Source: Dioscorea cayenensis subsp. rotundata
Lineage: Eukaryota; Streptophyta; Magnoliopsida; Dioscoreales; Dioscoreaceae
Direction of reading: 5' to 3'
NCBI RefSeq assembly: GCF_009730915.1
Contig: NW_024088534.1
Coordinates: forward strand, 1 to 64,000
Length of the DNA stretch: 64,000 nt
The translations under genes and the position numbers were made by a program. The notes under the pieces were generated by a model. That model searched no databases. It had not been told where the DNA came from and saw only the letters and a program-made list of their open reading frames with translations. Numbering within the stretch: the stretch's first letter is position 1; the number at the start of each line of letters is the position of its first letter. Positions 45,119-56,619 of the stretch are shown piece by piece.

Positions 45119-45682
45119 GTCTTATAATTGTTTTGTTCTTGGATTCACCCAATTATAGAAAGTGTGGATAATCATCTACTCGGGGAACCCATGTTGAGGA
45201 CATTTCCATAAGAGATCCTTGAACTTTCCCAATGTCTCAAAGAGAAACTCCAATTACATTTGCACAAAGGAAGATATCTTATTCCTATGCTTCACAGATT
45301 TTCCAGGAGAAAAGTAACAAGCAAGAAAAGCTTTCATCATCTCTTCCAATGTAGTGATCGATGCTCAAGGTAATGAATACAACCACTACTTTGCTCTCCC
45401 TTTCATGTAAAATGGGAAGGCCCTCAACAGTATGGCATCATCTGTGATCCCATTAATCTTAAGAATATCGTACACTTCTAAGAAATTCTCGAAGTTGTTA
45501 TTTGGATCCTCGTAGGCTAAATCATTGAACTATGCCGACTGCTGTACCATTTTGATAAAGCTTGTCTTGAGCTCAAAACTCTTAGATATAATTGGTGGCC
45601 TAACGATACTGGACTACGTGCTATGAATTGTGATTCTTGCATAATCTGACAGTGTCCTCTGTTGCTCATTCTAATCAGCCAT
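45119..45682 (-). pseudogene. gag of element I, N-terminal portion
   Basis: The ATG at 45682 has TAG at codon 4 (45673-45671). Codon 8 is CAG here, unlike in D, E, H and M. The gag core is recognisable near 45300-45430 but has several stops. The C-terminal side ends in the conserved VDDYPHFL-type segment opposite TCATCTACTCGGGGAACCC. Confidence 0.65.
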
Positions 45683-45937
45683 GTTGTCAAACCCTTCAAC
45701 TTTTATCTAAGTTTGGTAGTTATGTTCTAGCACAGGTTCCTTACCCTATCTATGAATTCTTCACTTAATCTTTGGATCACCTTCAACTAATGTCGAAGGG
45801 TTTCCTCGGGTCATAGCCTACAGCTGAAACCAATAAAAGGAAAACAAATCAGAACGATGGAAGAATAAGAAAGTGTGAAATAGACTAAGTGATGAATAGC
45901 TAAAATTACAAAGTATAAATGTTTCTAAAATTCCTAT

Positions 45938-45955
45938 TCCCTGGCAACGATGCAA
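45938..45955 (-). other. Primer-binding site of element I (decayed)
   Basis: The plus strand reads TCCCTGGCAACGATGCAA, four differences from the tRNA-Asp 3' end. Confidence 0.65.
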
Positions 45956-45961
45956 AAAACT

Positions 45962-47107
45962 TGACACACCCTTGCGTGTGTGTACCACAAGTGTACCGCA
46001 AGTGTATGGGTGTTGAAGTAATAAAGTACCTAATGGGTGGGTAGTCAAATTGACAAGGAATAGACTCTAAAAACAAGTAGTTTTGCAAATTAGCTAAAGT
46101 GATAATCAATTAGTGATTGTGTTCAAGATGTCAATGGAATAAAACAACAAGAAACTAAGTGAAGGGTAAAAGGAATAGGCAATCAATGATAAAGCTGTGT
46201 TTTCGGACAATACTACCCCTAGGACTATTGTTTCAAGTGCGAGACTAACACTATGCTTCCCTAATAGAGATTTAAAGAGTCATAGAAATCCAAAAGCACA
46301 TAATCCCAAATCTAAGGTCAACGGTGACTAGCCTGCACATATGCCCCGGCAGAAAGGAAGACTCTCAACACCTCATATTGCATAGGACTACTTGGGGTTC
46401 TAGGGACTCCAAGTGAAAAATACTATTCCCAAATCTAGATCAAACCCTTTGGTCCAAGTGAAAGATCCCTAATCACAACTAAGCCCCAGCGGAAAGGATA
46501 ACCCCCTTGATGTCTGTGATAATGGTCTTCAAGAACTGATTCTCCTTCTCCAAAGACTCCTCCATCGAGCCTAGGTCACGCCTCGCCGAAACGATGCTAT
46601 CGAAAGCTCACCCAATAACTCTCCTTCAAAGGAAGATGATGTTAAGCTAGCTAGAAATGCTCCAAAACCTAGCAAAAACTTCCTCCAAACCCTAGCTACA
46701 CTCTCTCCCAAAGATATGAAAAAAGATCCCCGACAACTCTCTTCAGTCGGCCTTTTAAAACATAAAAGTCGGGATTTCACATGCCCATGTTTAAGTTTGA
46801 CACGAGCGTGTGGATTCTCTATTTTTTGGATTTTCACACTGCATGAACAAACTTGCACACTCTTGGAAGTTGGCACAACCCTCATGCGTATGATCATAGC
46901 TCGTGTCTTGACTCTTCTTCCACACAAGAGAATCCTCAAAACCTGCATTCATGACCTATTTTTGCTTCCTCTATTTTTATACTACCTCCAAACCATTGAA
47001 TACACAAAAGAACACAAAAACACACGAATGAGCCATAAAACCTAATAAAATTAATGCTCATTGTAAGCAAAACATATTCAATAATGTGCATACACAAGCA
47101 CTTATCA
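45962..47107 (-). mobile_element. 5' LTR of element I (shortened)
   Basis: Starts TGACACACCCTTGCGTGTGT and ends GCACTTATCA. At 1,146 bp it is shorter than its relatives; internal deletions are visible near 46495 and around the palindrome block (46765-46830). The right flank is TGAAG. Confidence 0.82.
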
Positions 47108-47480
47108 TGAAGTCATGTTTTGGTTAACTCGGTATATTAAAGACAATAAATTTCATCTTTATGGGCATGAAGAGATGATGATAAATACCAATGCCACCAT
47201 GAGGAATCTAGAGCATCATATGACTCAGATGTCAAAGCTAATAAAGGAAAGATTTTTGGGGTCTCTCTCCCTAGTAACATAGAAGTCATTCCCAAGGAAT
47301 CTCTCAAGGCAGTGACTTTAAGGAGTGGCAAGCAGCTTCCAAGCCCTATCGAGATTGAACCAAAGGTTGAGATTGTTGAGGCTTCGCCAAGAGTAGGGTA
47401 GACAGTGGAAAGTGATTCTAAAGCTCCAGTTGACAATAAGGATAAAAGACACGAACATGGTAATCGAAAAAACTGAATTG
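47108..47480 (+). pseudogene. gag linker fragment of outer element X
   Basis: The plus strand reads NATMRNLEHHMTQMSKLIKE and, after a +1 shift at about 47270, PSNIEVIPKESLKAVTLRSG, the segment between knuckle and protease in Athila-like gag. A stop follows near 47400. It appears to continue the fragment at 13208-13505, with element I inserted between. At about 47480-47500 it changes to chromovirus RT sequence. Confidence 0.65.
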
Positions 47481-47489
47481 CCTATGAAG

Positions 47490-47880
47490 TAGGGTTTGAT
47501 GAATGTTCAGGCCTTATTTGGACAAGTTTGTCATTGTGTTCATAGACGACATTTTGGTCTATTAACCTTCAAATGAGGAGCATGCTTAAAATTTGAGAGT
47601 TGTTTTACAAACTCTCTGAGAAAAGCAGTTGTATGCTAAATTTTCCAAGTGTGATTTTTGGCTCTATGAAGTAGGGTTTCTTGGGCATGTGGTGTCAGGA
47701 GAAGAAATCTTTGTGGATTAAAAGAATATGGAAGCCATTGTAAAGTGGGAAAGGCCAAAGAAGTAGCTCAAGTTCAAAGCCTTCCTAGACATGCGGGATA
47801 TTATAGGAGATTTGTAGAATGGTTTTCTTTGATTGTTGTACCATTGTTGAAGTTAACTCACAAGGAAGCAAAGTTCTCTT
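47490..47880 (+). pseudogene. Reverse transcriptase fragment of chromovirus Y
   Basis: The frame reads PYLDKFVIVFIDDILVY, containing the IDDI form of the YxDD catalytic box, then [20 protein letters not shown] and GHVVSG. This is the C-terminal half of the Ty3/gypsy RT palm/thumb, closest to Tekay/Del-type chromoviruses by my reading. Many stops (TAA, TGA, TAG) interrupt it. The N-terminal RT, protease and gag of this element are absent. Confidence 0.8.
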
Positions 47881-47889
47881 ATAATGACG

Positions 47890-48350
47890 AGTGTTAAAAG
47901 AGATTTCATACATTGAAAGATCATTTCACATCAACCCCAGTGCTTACTTTTACAGAAAATGGGAAAGAGTTTGTATTCTTCAGTAATGCTTCTAAGCAAG
48001 GTTTAGGTTGTGTGTTGATGCAAGAAGGGAATGTGGTGACCTATACTTCTAGGCAGTTGAAACAGCATGAGTTGAATTATCACACCCATGATTCGGAGTT
48101 TGCAGTGGTGGTCTTTGCTGTGAAGATTTTGAGGTATTATTTCTTTAGAGAAAGTTGTCAGATTTTTACATACAATTAAAGCTTGAAGTATCTCTTAACT
48201 CAGAAGGAATTGAATTTGAGATAGCGGCGATGGTTGGAATTGATAAAGGACTGTGATATGATCATAGATTATCATCCAGGAAAAGTAATGTGGTAGTTGA
48301 TGCTTTAAATTCGAAGTGTACTTCAAAGTATACTTTGAGGATGTCCTATC
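47890..48350 (+). pseudogene. RNase H fragment of chromovirus Y
   Basis: The open stretch 47913-48179 reads TSTPVLTFTENGKEFVFFSN, LGCVLMQEGNVVTYTSRQLK and YHTHDSEFAVVVFAVKILRY, the standard Ty3/gypsy RNase H. The first catalytic Asp (usually SDAS) is changed to SNAS. After a stop, LKYLLTQKELNL and DYHPGK follow, then a frameshift. The sequence stops being recognisable at about 48345. Confidence 0.82.
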
Positions 48351-48355
48351 GGCAA

Positions 48356-49888
48356 CTACTCTCTATTATGCTTCCTAATCAATGAAATGGTGAGTCGTGG
48401 AAATCCTTACATACATAGTCCCAAATCTAAGGTCAACTATGCCTAACTCTATTCATGTCCCGGAGGAGAGATTAAATAACCTCTCAACCTCGAACTCGAA
48501 TAAAGTTGCAATGAGCTCTAGGGATTCCAGGTGATAAATCTCTTGCTAGTTATAGACCTAACCCTTTCGTCCAGGTGGAAGGTCCCTAACCACAATTAAG
48601 CCCTAGATACTAAGATCCCCTCAACGCTTCAGTCTATTATGGCTGCAAAGAACTCGAGGAACAGAGGTAGAATCTATCACGTCGGAGGGGAAAGCGGACG
48701 CTCCTGTACCTCTTGACTCACCCTCTCAACCCTCTCCAACCTAGCTTTGTCTAATGCTCATGCCGTGTCACTCACTCACAAGGTTACCAACAAGAACTCT
48801 CAACTCTAGTGTCACTCTAGGGGAAATGTTCATACAATCAAGCATTCAAGGTTGGAACTCGCAATAAACATCAATTTATTAAAAGCATAATAAAGAAGTT
48901 CAATGAAACGAATACATCCTAGGGTTCACAATCACCCAAGTACCCACTAGGGGTTTAGCTCTCCATGGAGCTAAGTACAATCAAAGAAATTGAATGTAAA
49001 AGCAATGAATCCATAAAGAAAGCCCCTCGATGGTCGTGTCGATGGTCTTGTGGAGAGTCCTCTACTCGTCGCAAGGGATCCTTTGTCCGCCTAGGATACA
49101 CCTCGCCGGATCGATGCCAACGAAAGCTCTCCCAATAACCTTCTTCCAAACAATGCACGATGTCGGAGCCATTGAACCTCTCCAAAACCCTAGCCAATAC
49201 CCCTCAAAACCCTAGCCGAAGCCCTCTCTCAAGTTGGGGAAAAGATGGAGAAAAGAATACCAAAATCGGGACTGAATCGGCTTTAAATAGAGCTGGAATC
49301 GGGTGACTCCACAGGCGTGGACGGTACACACGCCCATGCGGAATTTCCACACGGCCGTGGATAATTTCCACACGCCCGTATGGATTCTGATTTCTCTGCC
49401 GTCTGTGAACAGTGCTGCTACAGTACATGCTACAATACTCTGCTGCAGTCTTCGACCTGAATAACTTCCCAATTCCATATTTTCATCGGGGTAACGCTAA
49501 CGGGCAAACGTTTATATCGTGAATCACTTGCTTCTTCAATGATATACATGTTGGTAGATCTCTCTTTCTTATGTGCATAAATCGGAATGCTCAAGTGTGA
49601 CTGCCTTTGTGCCCTTCAAATGGATGTGCTCACTCGAATGCGAGGAAATTGATACACACTCTAACATCTCACACCTGACCTATGTCTTCGCGTTTGAACC
49701 TTGGCAAGATTTCCTCCAAAATAGGTGCATTATGATCTACATTGGCCTATTTTCTTCATACTCGGCCTCACAACCCTACCTGCATAAAAGTAACATAAAA
49801 ACACACATATTAGTGTAAAAACCTGAGAAAAGTAATGCTCAACATAAGGAATGAACACTTCGCATTCATATCGCACAAGCACTTATCA
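48356..49888 (-). mobile_element. Truncated A1 LTR inside chromovirus Y
   Basis: Begins inside the LTR (ACTCTCTATTATGCTTCCTA) and runs to GCACTTATCA. The sense-3' ~300 bp are missing, together with the integrase N-terminal region of Y. GC palindromes are at 49310-49385, a TTTAAATAG box near 49283 and CTGTAGC-type units at 49410-49450. Confidence 0.85.
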
Positions 49889-50275
49889 TTCATACTAAGT
49901 ATTCTTTGGAGAAATTGGAAAAGTTGTACATTGATGAGATAGTGAAGTTACATCGGGTGCCAGTTTCAATAGTTTCAAATCGAGACCCCAGATTCACTTC
50001 TTGTTTTTGGCCAAGGTTTCAGGAGTCGCTAGGTACAACTTTGAAGTTCAGCACTGCTTACTATCCTCAGACAGATGGTCAGTTAGAAAGGACCATTCAG
50101 ACCCTTAAGGAAATGTTGAGAGCTTGTGTAATACATTTCCAAGGAAGTTGGGATCAACATCTAGCATTGGTGGAGTTTACCTACAATAATAGCTTTCAAG
50201 CAAGCTTTTGTATGGCTCCATATGAAGCTTTGTATGGAAGGAAATGTAGAGCTCCCCTTTGTTAGGATGAAGTGG
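49889..50275 (+). pseudogene. Integrase core of chromovirus Y (broken)
   Basis: The open stretch 49906-50265 reads EKLYIDEIVKLHRVPVSIVS then NRDPRFTSCFW, where SDRDPRF is expected, so a catalytic Asp is Asn (AAT at 49978-49980). YYPQTDGQLERTIQTLKEML keeps the catalytic Glu, and NNSFQASFCMAPYEALYGRK closes the core. A stop follows at 50263-50265. The N-terminal zinc domain is lost to the LTR at 48356-49888. Confidence 0.87.
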
Positions 50276-50289
50276 GAGAAAGGAAGCTT

Positions 50290-50871
50290 TAAAGTGTGGA
50301 ATTGATTGATTAAACTATTGAGAAAGTGAAAGTGATTAACGATAGATTAAAAGCAGCTCAAGAAAAGCAAAAGAGCTATGCTGATAATCATAGTAGATTT
50401 TTGGAGTTTGAGGTTGGCGATAAATTATTCTTGAAAATATATCCATGGAAAGAAGTAATTCGGTTTCGAGGCAAGGGAATGTTGAATCCAAGATATATAG
50501 GTCCATTTTTTATTCTAGAGAGAATTGGGCCGTTAGCGTATCGATTAGAGTTACTGCCTGAGTTGGAGAAGATTCATAATGTGTTCCATGTTTCCATGTT
50601 AAAGAAGTACATCCTCAATCCTTCTCATTGTCTGAAAGCACTACCAGTGGAGTTAAGAGAAGATTTGAATTTTGGAGTGCAACCGGTAATAATTCTTGAT
50701 CATCAAGTGAAAACTCTTCGACAAAAGATCATTCCTATGGTTAAAGTGCTTTGGAGGAATGATGTTGCAGTACATGTAACTTGGGAAGAAGAAGAAATGA
50801 TGAAGAGTACATATCCCCTTTTGTTTAAAACTAGAGGTATGCTAAAAATTTGGAGGCTGAAATTTATTTAA
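50290..50871 (+). pseudogene. Integrase C-terminal domain of chromovirus Y
   Basis: The frame continues with KVKVINDRLKAAQEKQKSYA, LEFEVGDKLFLKIYPWK, a GPY/F-type block NPRYIGPFFILERIGPLAYR, HNVFHVSMLKKYI, and a tail with VKVLWRNDVAVHVTWEEEEM where Tekay-type elements have their chromodomain-like end. The open part is 50326-50871. It ends just before the polypurine tract, so it is the natural end of the polyprotein. Confidence 0.85.
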
Positions 50872-50880
50872 GGGGTAGGA
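50869..50880 (+). other. Polypurine tract of chromovirus Y
   Basis: AAGGGGTAGGA-type purine run right after the stop of the integrase and before TGTGGAAGTT, the probable LTR start. Confidence 0.6.
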
Positions 50881-51238
50881 TGTGGAAGTTCAACTTTTTC
50901 TACTTCTCTTATGCTTTGTTTCTTGAGTAAAATTAGTGTGTTTATGTCTTTTGAGTGTTCTCTTGTGTTAGGATCTTAGCTAAGGTCTTTTGGGAGGTTA
51001 AAAAGGTGGTGGAAAGCTTTTAAAAGGAGCAAAACATGGCCCGAACCTTGAGAGCACTTAGAATGCCCCCAAGGGGCAGATTTGGTGGCCTCATGGGCTC
51101 TCTTGCGGCCTCAAGTGAGCCTATGAGCCATCTAGAGAGGCCATCGGCCCTTCCTTGCGACTGCAATGGAGCTCGTATGGAATTCAAAGAGGTCTCATGG
51201 CCTCACTTGCGCCCGTAAGGCAGCTCGTGAGCCTCGCC

Positions 51239-51245
51239 TATATAA
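51239..51245 (+). promoter_or_regulatory. TATA box of chromovirus Y LTR
   Basis: TATATAA in the context CGCCTATATAAGGCC, downstream of GC-rich repeats. Confidence 0.6.
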
Positions 51246-51377
51246 GGCCTTCTTGGAAATTCTAGGGCTTTATTGATGTCTCTTTTCTCTCCTTCTTCCT
51301 CCTCCTCTTGAGTCATCATTTCCCCTCTCTAAAATCATCATCTATGGCCTCCAAGAAAGAAAATAAATAAAGATCTT

Positions 51378-53153
51378 TGATAAGTGCTTGTGTATAAGTA
51401 ATGCAAAGTATACTTTTTCTTACATTGAGCATTAATTTTTATCAGATTTTAACACTCATTCATGTCTATTTGTGTTCTTTTATGCATTTAGGGTTGTGGA
51501 GACATGTTTTGAAGAAAGGAAGAAAAAGTAGATCATGGACACAATTATTGATGAAGTTCTTGGATTGAGCAAATGTGAAGACACAAGTTGTGCTCAAAGA
51601 CATGTGGGTGTGTGCCAACCTCCATTATGCTCAAGTGAATACACATAGTGGATGGGCACAAAGGCAGTCACACTCATATTTTCCGACTTGTGCAACATTG
51701 TCAAGAGCTTAGTCAATATGGTTTCATTGAAGATGCGACATGATCTACCGCATGAATGTGTGGCCAGTCATGTAGCCTCGAAGAAAAGAGTGGATTCGGG
51801 AGCATTCCGGCTAAGTATTGTAGAAGGTTCCTATAGTAAGATCGTTGTAGCAGTTACTGTTCATAGCACGCATGAAATGAAGTTCTAGAAATGCACACGA
51901 CCATGTGGAAATTCTACACTCCAATGTGGATGCCTAATTCTAGCCCTATAAATACCGCTTTGAGATTTTTATTTGGGGGATCTTTTTCCTATCTTTTGCC
52001 CATCTTCTTTGGAGAGGCGGTTAGGCTTTGGAGAGGCTTTTCCTAGATTTTTGGAGTGGTTCTACAGCATTTGACAATGAGTTAGGGTTAGAAGTTGTAC
52101 CCTAAGTTTGACAAGGTAACCTTTGGGAAAGACGAGGCTGCTCCACAAGACCATCGATACCAACTATAAGAGGGTTTTCTCTATAGATTGCTTGCACTTA
52201 TCCCTGATTTCATATTTGCTTTTGTATTGCTCCATGGAGAGCTAAACCCCTAGTGGGTGCTTGGACTTGTGAACACAAGAATGATTATGTTTCATTGGCT
52301 CTTATTATGCTTCTTTAATTGATACTTTATGTAAGTTTCAACTTTGAATGCTTGTTGATTTGATTTTCCCTTAGAGTGACAGTAAGGTTGAGAATCTATC
52401 TTAGTAATCCTTATGAATGAGTGACACTTCATTAGGATTCCACAAAGCAACGTTGAAAAGCGTCAAGAGGATGAGTCAAGAGGACGAGGCTGCTCCACAA
52501 GACCATCGATACCACCACATTCTAAGAGTTCTTTGCGGTCATTATAGAGTTAAGTGCTAAGAGGCAAACTCCATTGGGGCTTAGTTGCACAAGCAATAGA
52601 GTGAAGTGTTTAAGTTATCCTTAGTGATGAGGCTTAATTATGACTAGGGGTCTATCACCTGGACCAAAAGGTTAGATCTATATTAGGTTATAGTATTTAT
52701 CACTTGGAATCCCTAGAGCTTCAAGCAACCTTACACAGTGTGAGATGTCGAGAGTATCCTTTTTTGCCAGGGCATAGTGTACGGGTTAGTCATAGTTGAC
52801 CTTAGGTTTGGAACGATGTGTCTTTGGATTTCCACGACGCATTAAACTTCAATTAGGAGGTATAATACTAGTCTTGCACTTAAAACAATAATCCTAGGGT
52901 GAGCATTGTTTGGGTACCCCATTTTACAATCGATTGACTCTCCTTATTCCTTTTGCTTGTTCTCTTTTCTATTTACTTTTATTTGCATTGACATTTTGAA
53001 TCAACATCACAACTTGGTTTTCACTATAGTTATGTAGCAATACTTGTATTTCCGAGCAACTATTCCCTGTGGATTTGACTACCCACTCACCGGGGTATTT
53101 TATTACTTCGATGACCTGTGTACTTGCGGTATACACATGCAAGGGATGTGTCA
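51378..53153 (+). mobile_element. Solo LTR L
   Basis: A 1,776 bp LTR that starts TGATAAGTGCTTGTGTATAAG and ends AAGGGATGTGTCA. The flanks ATCTT (51373-51377) and ATATT (53154-53158) form a TSD with one mismatch. The TATA box TATAAATA is at 51947-51954 and the CCATGG hairpin pair at 52228-52258. The palindrome block is reduced (51893-51930), and a duplicated AGGACGAGGCTGCTCCACAA stretch near 52482 marks an internal rearrangement. Confidence 0.87.
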
Positions 53154-53906
53154 ATATTTTCCTCCTCTTTCGATAAAGAGCTTCTCTAGGGTTTAGTGAA
53201 TCTTGGAGGTGAGTTCTCTAGTCTTCTTCTTCTCCTTGCTCTTGTTACCAAATTCTTTTTGGTTTATGGTGGAAAATCTTTGGTTTTGTGAGGATTTAAA
53301 GTTTATAAGAAGTTTAGAGTTGTAAAACCATGTTTTGGTGAAGAAATGAGAAAGATCTTTCACCTTTAAGTTTAGAGGTACTGTAGCACTAACCCAAGTT
53401 GAGCCTCTTTTGTTTTTCTTGTGGGTTTTGAGGGTTGTGAGAGTTCCATTTTTGTTAGCTCTTCTTGGTAGAGTTCTTAGAAAATAATAGAAGCAATTTA
53501 TTCCCATTTTGAGCACTTTTTACTTCTTTCTACTTGGTTGTGTTATTGTTACCAGTTATTGCTTTTATTGGTTGTTTAATTGCTTCTAGGAGGTGAAACT
53601 TCAAGCAAAGGAAAAGAGCTGGTAGACAAGTAACCCTTGTGGGTTTTAGCTCGCCAAGTTTGTGAGTGGGAGGATTTACTAAATTATGGGCTATAAATCA
53701 TGCATGCTTCAAATATTTAAAATTGTTTGCCTTCGAATGATAAACTTCTTGTTATTAAAAAGATTCTTGAAATGTTTTCCATGGGATTTAGAAACCATGA
53801 TAATTTATGATTTGGCTTATTTTATTATTATTGGTAAATATTATATATATTACTCGTGGTCGGGAAACCTATGTTTTGAAATATATGTTTTCAAGTTATG
53901 TATATT

Positions 53907-55740
53907 TGACAACGCCCCTTGCGTATGTCCCGCTAGAGCACGGGTTTGTCAAAGTCATAAATCCTAGGTGAGTGGGTATAGTATCCACAAAGAGTAGATA
54001 ATAAAAACACTTAATTTTTTTCTTAACTAAACGAAAAGTGAATATTGATTTGTGTGATAAAATGTGGTGTAATAAAATAAAAGAAACTAGAGAAAGAGTG
54101 CAAGCAAAGGGAAGGTAAGGTAATCGATATAAGTGTGGTACCCGGATATTGTTCTGCCTAGGACAATCGTTTCAAGTGTAAAAACCCTCTATTATGTTTT
54201 CTAACTAATCCATTAATGAGTTGTGGAGATCCTTAAATACATTGTCCCAAATCTAAGGTCAACCATGCCTAACTCTATACATGTCCCGGAGGAGTAACTG
54301 AATAATCTCTCAACCTCGCACTCGTATAGAATTGCAATGAGTTCTAAGGATTCAAATTAATAAATCCTCTTCCTCGATGTAGACCTAACCTTTTGGTCGA
54401 GGTGGGAGGTCCCTAGCCACAATTAAGCCCTAGGTGCTAAAATCACTTCAACGGTTCACTCTGTTGACCCTGCAACTAAGCCCAAGCGAAGGTCATCCCT
54501 TAGCCCATTCACTCTACTATGACCGCAAAGAGCTCGAGGAAATGGAGATAGAATAAATCACACCTGGGAGGGGAAAGGGGATGCTCCACTACCTTTCGAG
54601 TCACCCTCTCAACCCTCTCCAATCTAGCTTTGTCTAACTCTCGTGGTGTATCACTCACTCACAAGAGTTACCAACAAGAACTCTCAACCCTAGTGTCACT
54701 CTAAGGGAGAATTCACACAATCAAGCATACAAGATTGAAACTCGAATAAAACATCAATTAATTGAAAGCATAATAAAAAGGTTCAATGAAATAAATACAT
54801 CCCAGTGTTCACAAACATCCAAGTATCCACTAGGGAATTTAGCTCTCAATGATCTCAAATGTAAAAGCAAAGAATCTATAGAAAATCCCCTCAATAGTCG
54901 TGGTAATGGTCTTATGAAGAGTCCTCTACTCATCCACAAGTCCCTTTGTTCGTCCTACGATACACCTCGCCAGATCGGTGCCGACGAAAGCTCTCCCACT
55001 AACCTTCTTCCAAATGGTGCATGATGTCAGAGCCATAGAACCTCTCCAAATCCCTTGCCAATATCTCTCAAAACTCTAGTCGCAGCCCTTTCTCAAGTTG
55101 AGGAAAAGATGGAGAAAAAATTCCGAAATCGAGGCTGAAAAAGGCCTTAGATAGGACAGGAATCGGGAATCCACATGCCCATGCGGGCCCCACTGTGGAT
55201 TTTTCGCACGGGCGTATGGAATTTCCACACGGCAGTGTGGATTCTCGATTTTACTCATTCTTCGGCCGGCTATGGATAGGACCTGCTATAGGTTTTACTA
55301 CAGTATTGGCCTAAAACACTCCCGAATCCATGCTTTCATCGAGGTAACGTAAACGAGCACACGTTTACGAAATAGATCACTTTCCTTCTTCAATAAATGA
55401 ACACATTGGTGGAGATCTTGCGATACATGCACAAGCCGGAATGCTTGAATATAACTGCCCTTGTGCCCCTCCAAATCATTGTGCTAACTTGAATACATGG
55501 AGGTTGGCACACATTCTCGCATCTTGAACCTGACTTATGTCTTCGCATTTGAACTCTCAAGATTTCCTACAAATGGTGCATTCACAATCTACATTGGCTT
55601 CTTTCTCTAACATTCGGCTTCACAACCCTATATTCATGAAAGTAACATAAATGCACACATATTAGCATTAAAACCTGAGAAACGAAATGCTCATCATAAG
55701 GAAAGAACACTTCGTATTCTTATCACACAAGCACTTATCA
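53907..55740 (-). mobile_element. 3' LTR of element M
   Basis: Starts TGACAACGCCCCTTGCGTAT and ends GCACTTATCA. It is of the same subfamily as G's LTR. GC palindromes are at 55168-55245; the TATA-like box is decayed (CCTTAGATAG near 55143). Confidence 0.88.
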
Positions 55741-55758
55741 AACTCACCCACACTTAAG
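55741..55758 (-). other. 3' polypurine tract of element M
   Basis: Sense CTTAAGTGTGGGTGAGTT directly before the LTR. Confidence 0.75.
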
Positions 55759-56048
55759 TTTTTTCTTGTCATCAAGCAAAAATTTAAATATTAATGCATA
55801 GAAGAAGGAAATATTGGAAGTGCTTGGCCTTAGGTTTACCAAAGCATACAAAGAGAGCATTCTACAAGTAAGGAAAATTTCAACACTAAATACAAAAAAA
55901 TCAATGCTCTAGCTAAAAACTTGAATAAAAAAGGACACAAACCCAAAATCATATAAGTGTGTGAACTCAATCAAGTCAACCCAAGGTATACTCCTCAAAG
56001 TTCTAAGTATAGGAGACTTTTATCTGCAAAAAGTAACAACAATTTCAA

Positions 56049-56258
56049 TGATGGTAGTAGCTTCACACATCCTCTAAGGTAGCCCTTTCCAAAATCGTCG
56101 CTAAGGTGGCTTTCACACTTTTGAGGTGGTAGCTCTTTCTACCGGAGTGGTAGCTTTCACTCATAATATGAGATAGCTCTTTCTCTCATTAGGGCATAAC
56201 TAGTATCTGACTTATGAGAGTAGCTTCATACTTTATATGCGGTAGCTCTTTCCACCCA
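56049..56258 (-). other. Hairpin array of element M
   Basis: The same array as in E, G and H. GGTAG-CTCTTT-CTACC and GAGTG-GTAGCTTT-CACTC are intact, while the last stem has drifted (GCGGTAGCTCTTTCCACC). Confidence 0.75.
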
Positions 56259-56578
56259 ACAAGCTCAACTAAACAATAAAACAATTTTTGATCAGTTTTC
56301 TTCTTTTTTTTCAGAATTAACAAAAGAAACAACTATAGCTAGTCCCTTTTACATCAAACTTGAGTTTCCAAAAGAGTTTAAAGAGTGAGTAGTGCAACAA
56401 GTGTTAATCGGGCAAAAATTCCTAGAAATTCAAGCAAAAATTAGAGCATGAGAACATTCAGTGTTAAAAATTCAACTAAACTCAAGAATACAATTATTGC
56501 AACTAAGGTGAACCGCCATTAGCTATGTGAGCATGCATATTAAGCAAAACTAGTATAAAAGATATGTGCACTATGAAA

Positions 56579-56619
56579 CTCCCCCTCACACTTAAGTTGT
56601 ACATTGTCCCCAATGTACA
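56579..56619 (-). other. Inner polypurine tract and hairpin of element M
   Basis: Plus strand CTCCCCCTCACACTTAAG, then TGTACATTG-TCCC-CAATGTACA (56598-56619), 838 nt from the outer tract. Confidence 0.72.

Larger units (their letters stand above)
13506..47107 (-). mobile_element. Element I: Athila-like element split by D and by a solo LTR
   Basis: Right to left: 5' LTR 45962-47107, PBS 45938-45955, gag 45119-45682, a nested LTR 43256-45118, gag 42862-43255, element D, gag 13533-14191, and a stub of the 3' LTR at 13506-13532. Everything from protease to nearly the end of the 3' LTR is deleted. The flanks TGAGC (13501-13505) and TGAAG (47108-47112) are a poor TSD (3 of 5), but the X gag frame is broken exactly here on both sides. 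Confidence 0.65.
50881..53906 (+). mobile_element. 3' LTR of chromovirus Y (interrupted by a solo LTR)
   Basis: Starts TGTGGAAGTTCAAC after the polypurine tract. A TATA box lies at 51239-51245. Repeated GCGGCCTCA/GAGGCC words (51050-51215) precede it. The solo LTR at 51378-53153 interrupts it. 53154-53906 is AT-rich with no recognised frame and may be the rest of the LTR or flanking DNA; the natural LTR end is not identified. Confidence 0.55.

Noticed and set aside
13506..47112. TGAGC/TGAAG considered as a firm TSD for element I
   Set aside because: Only three of five bases agree; the placement of I rests on the LTR stub and on X gag continuity instead.
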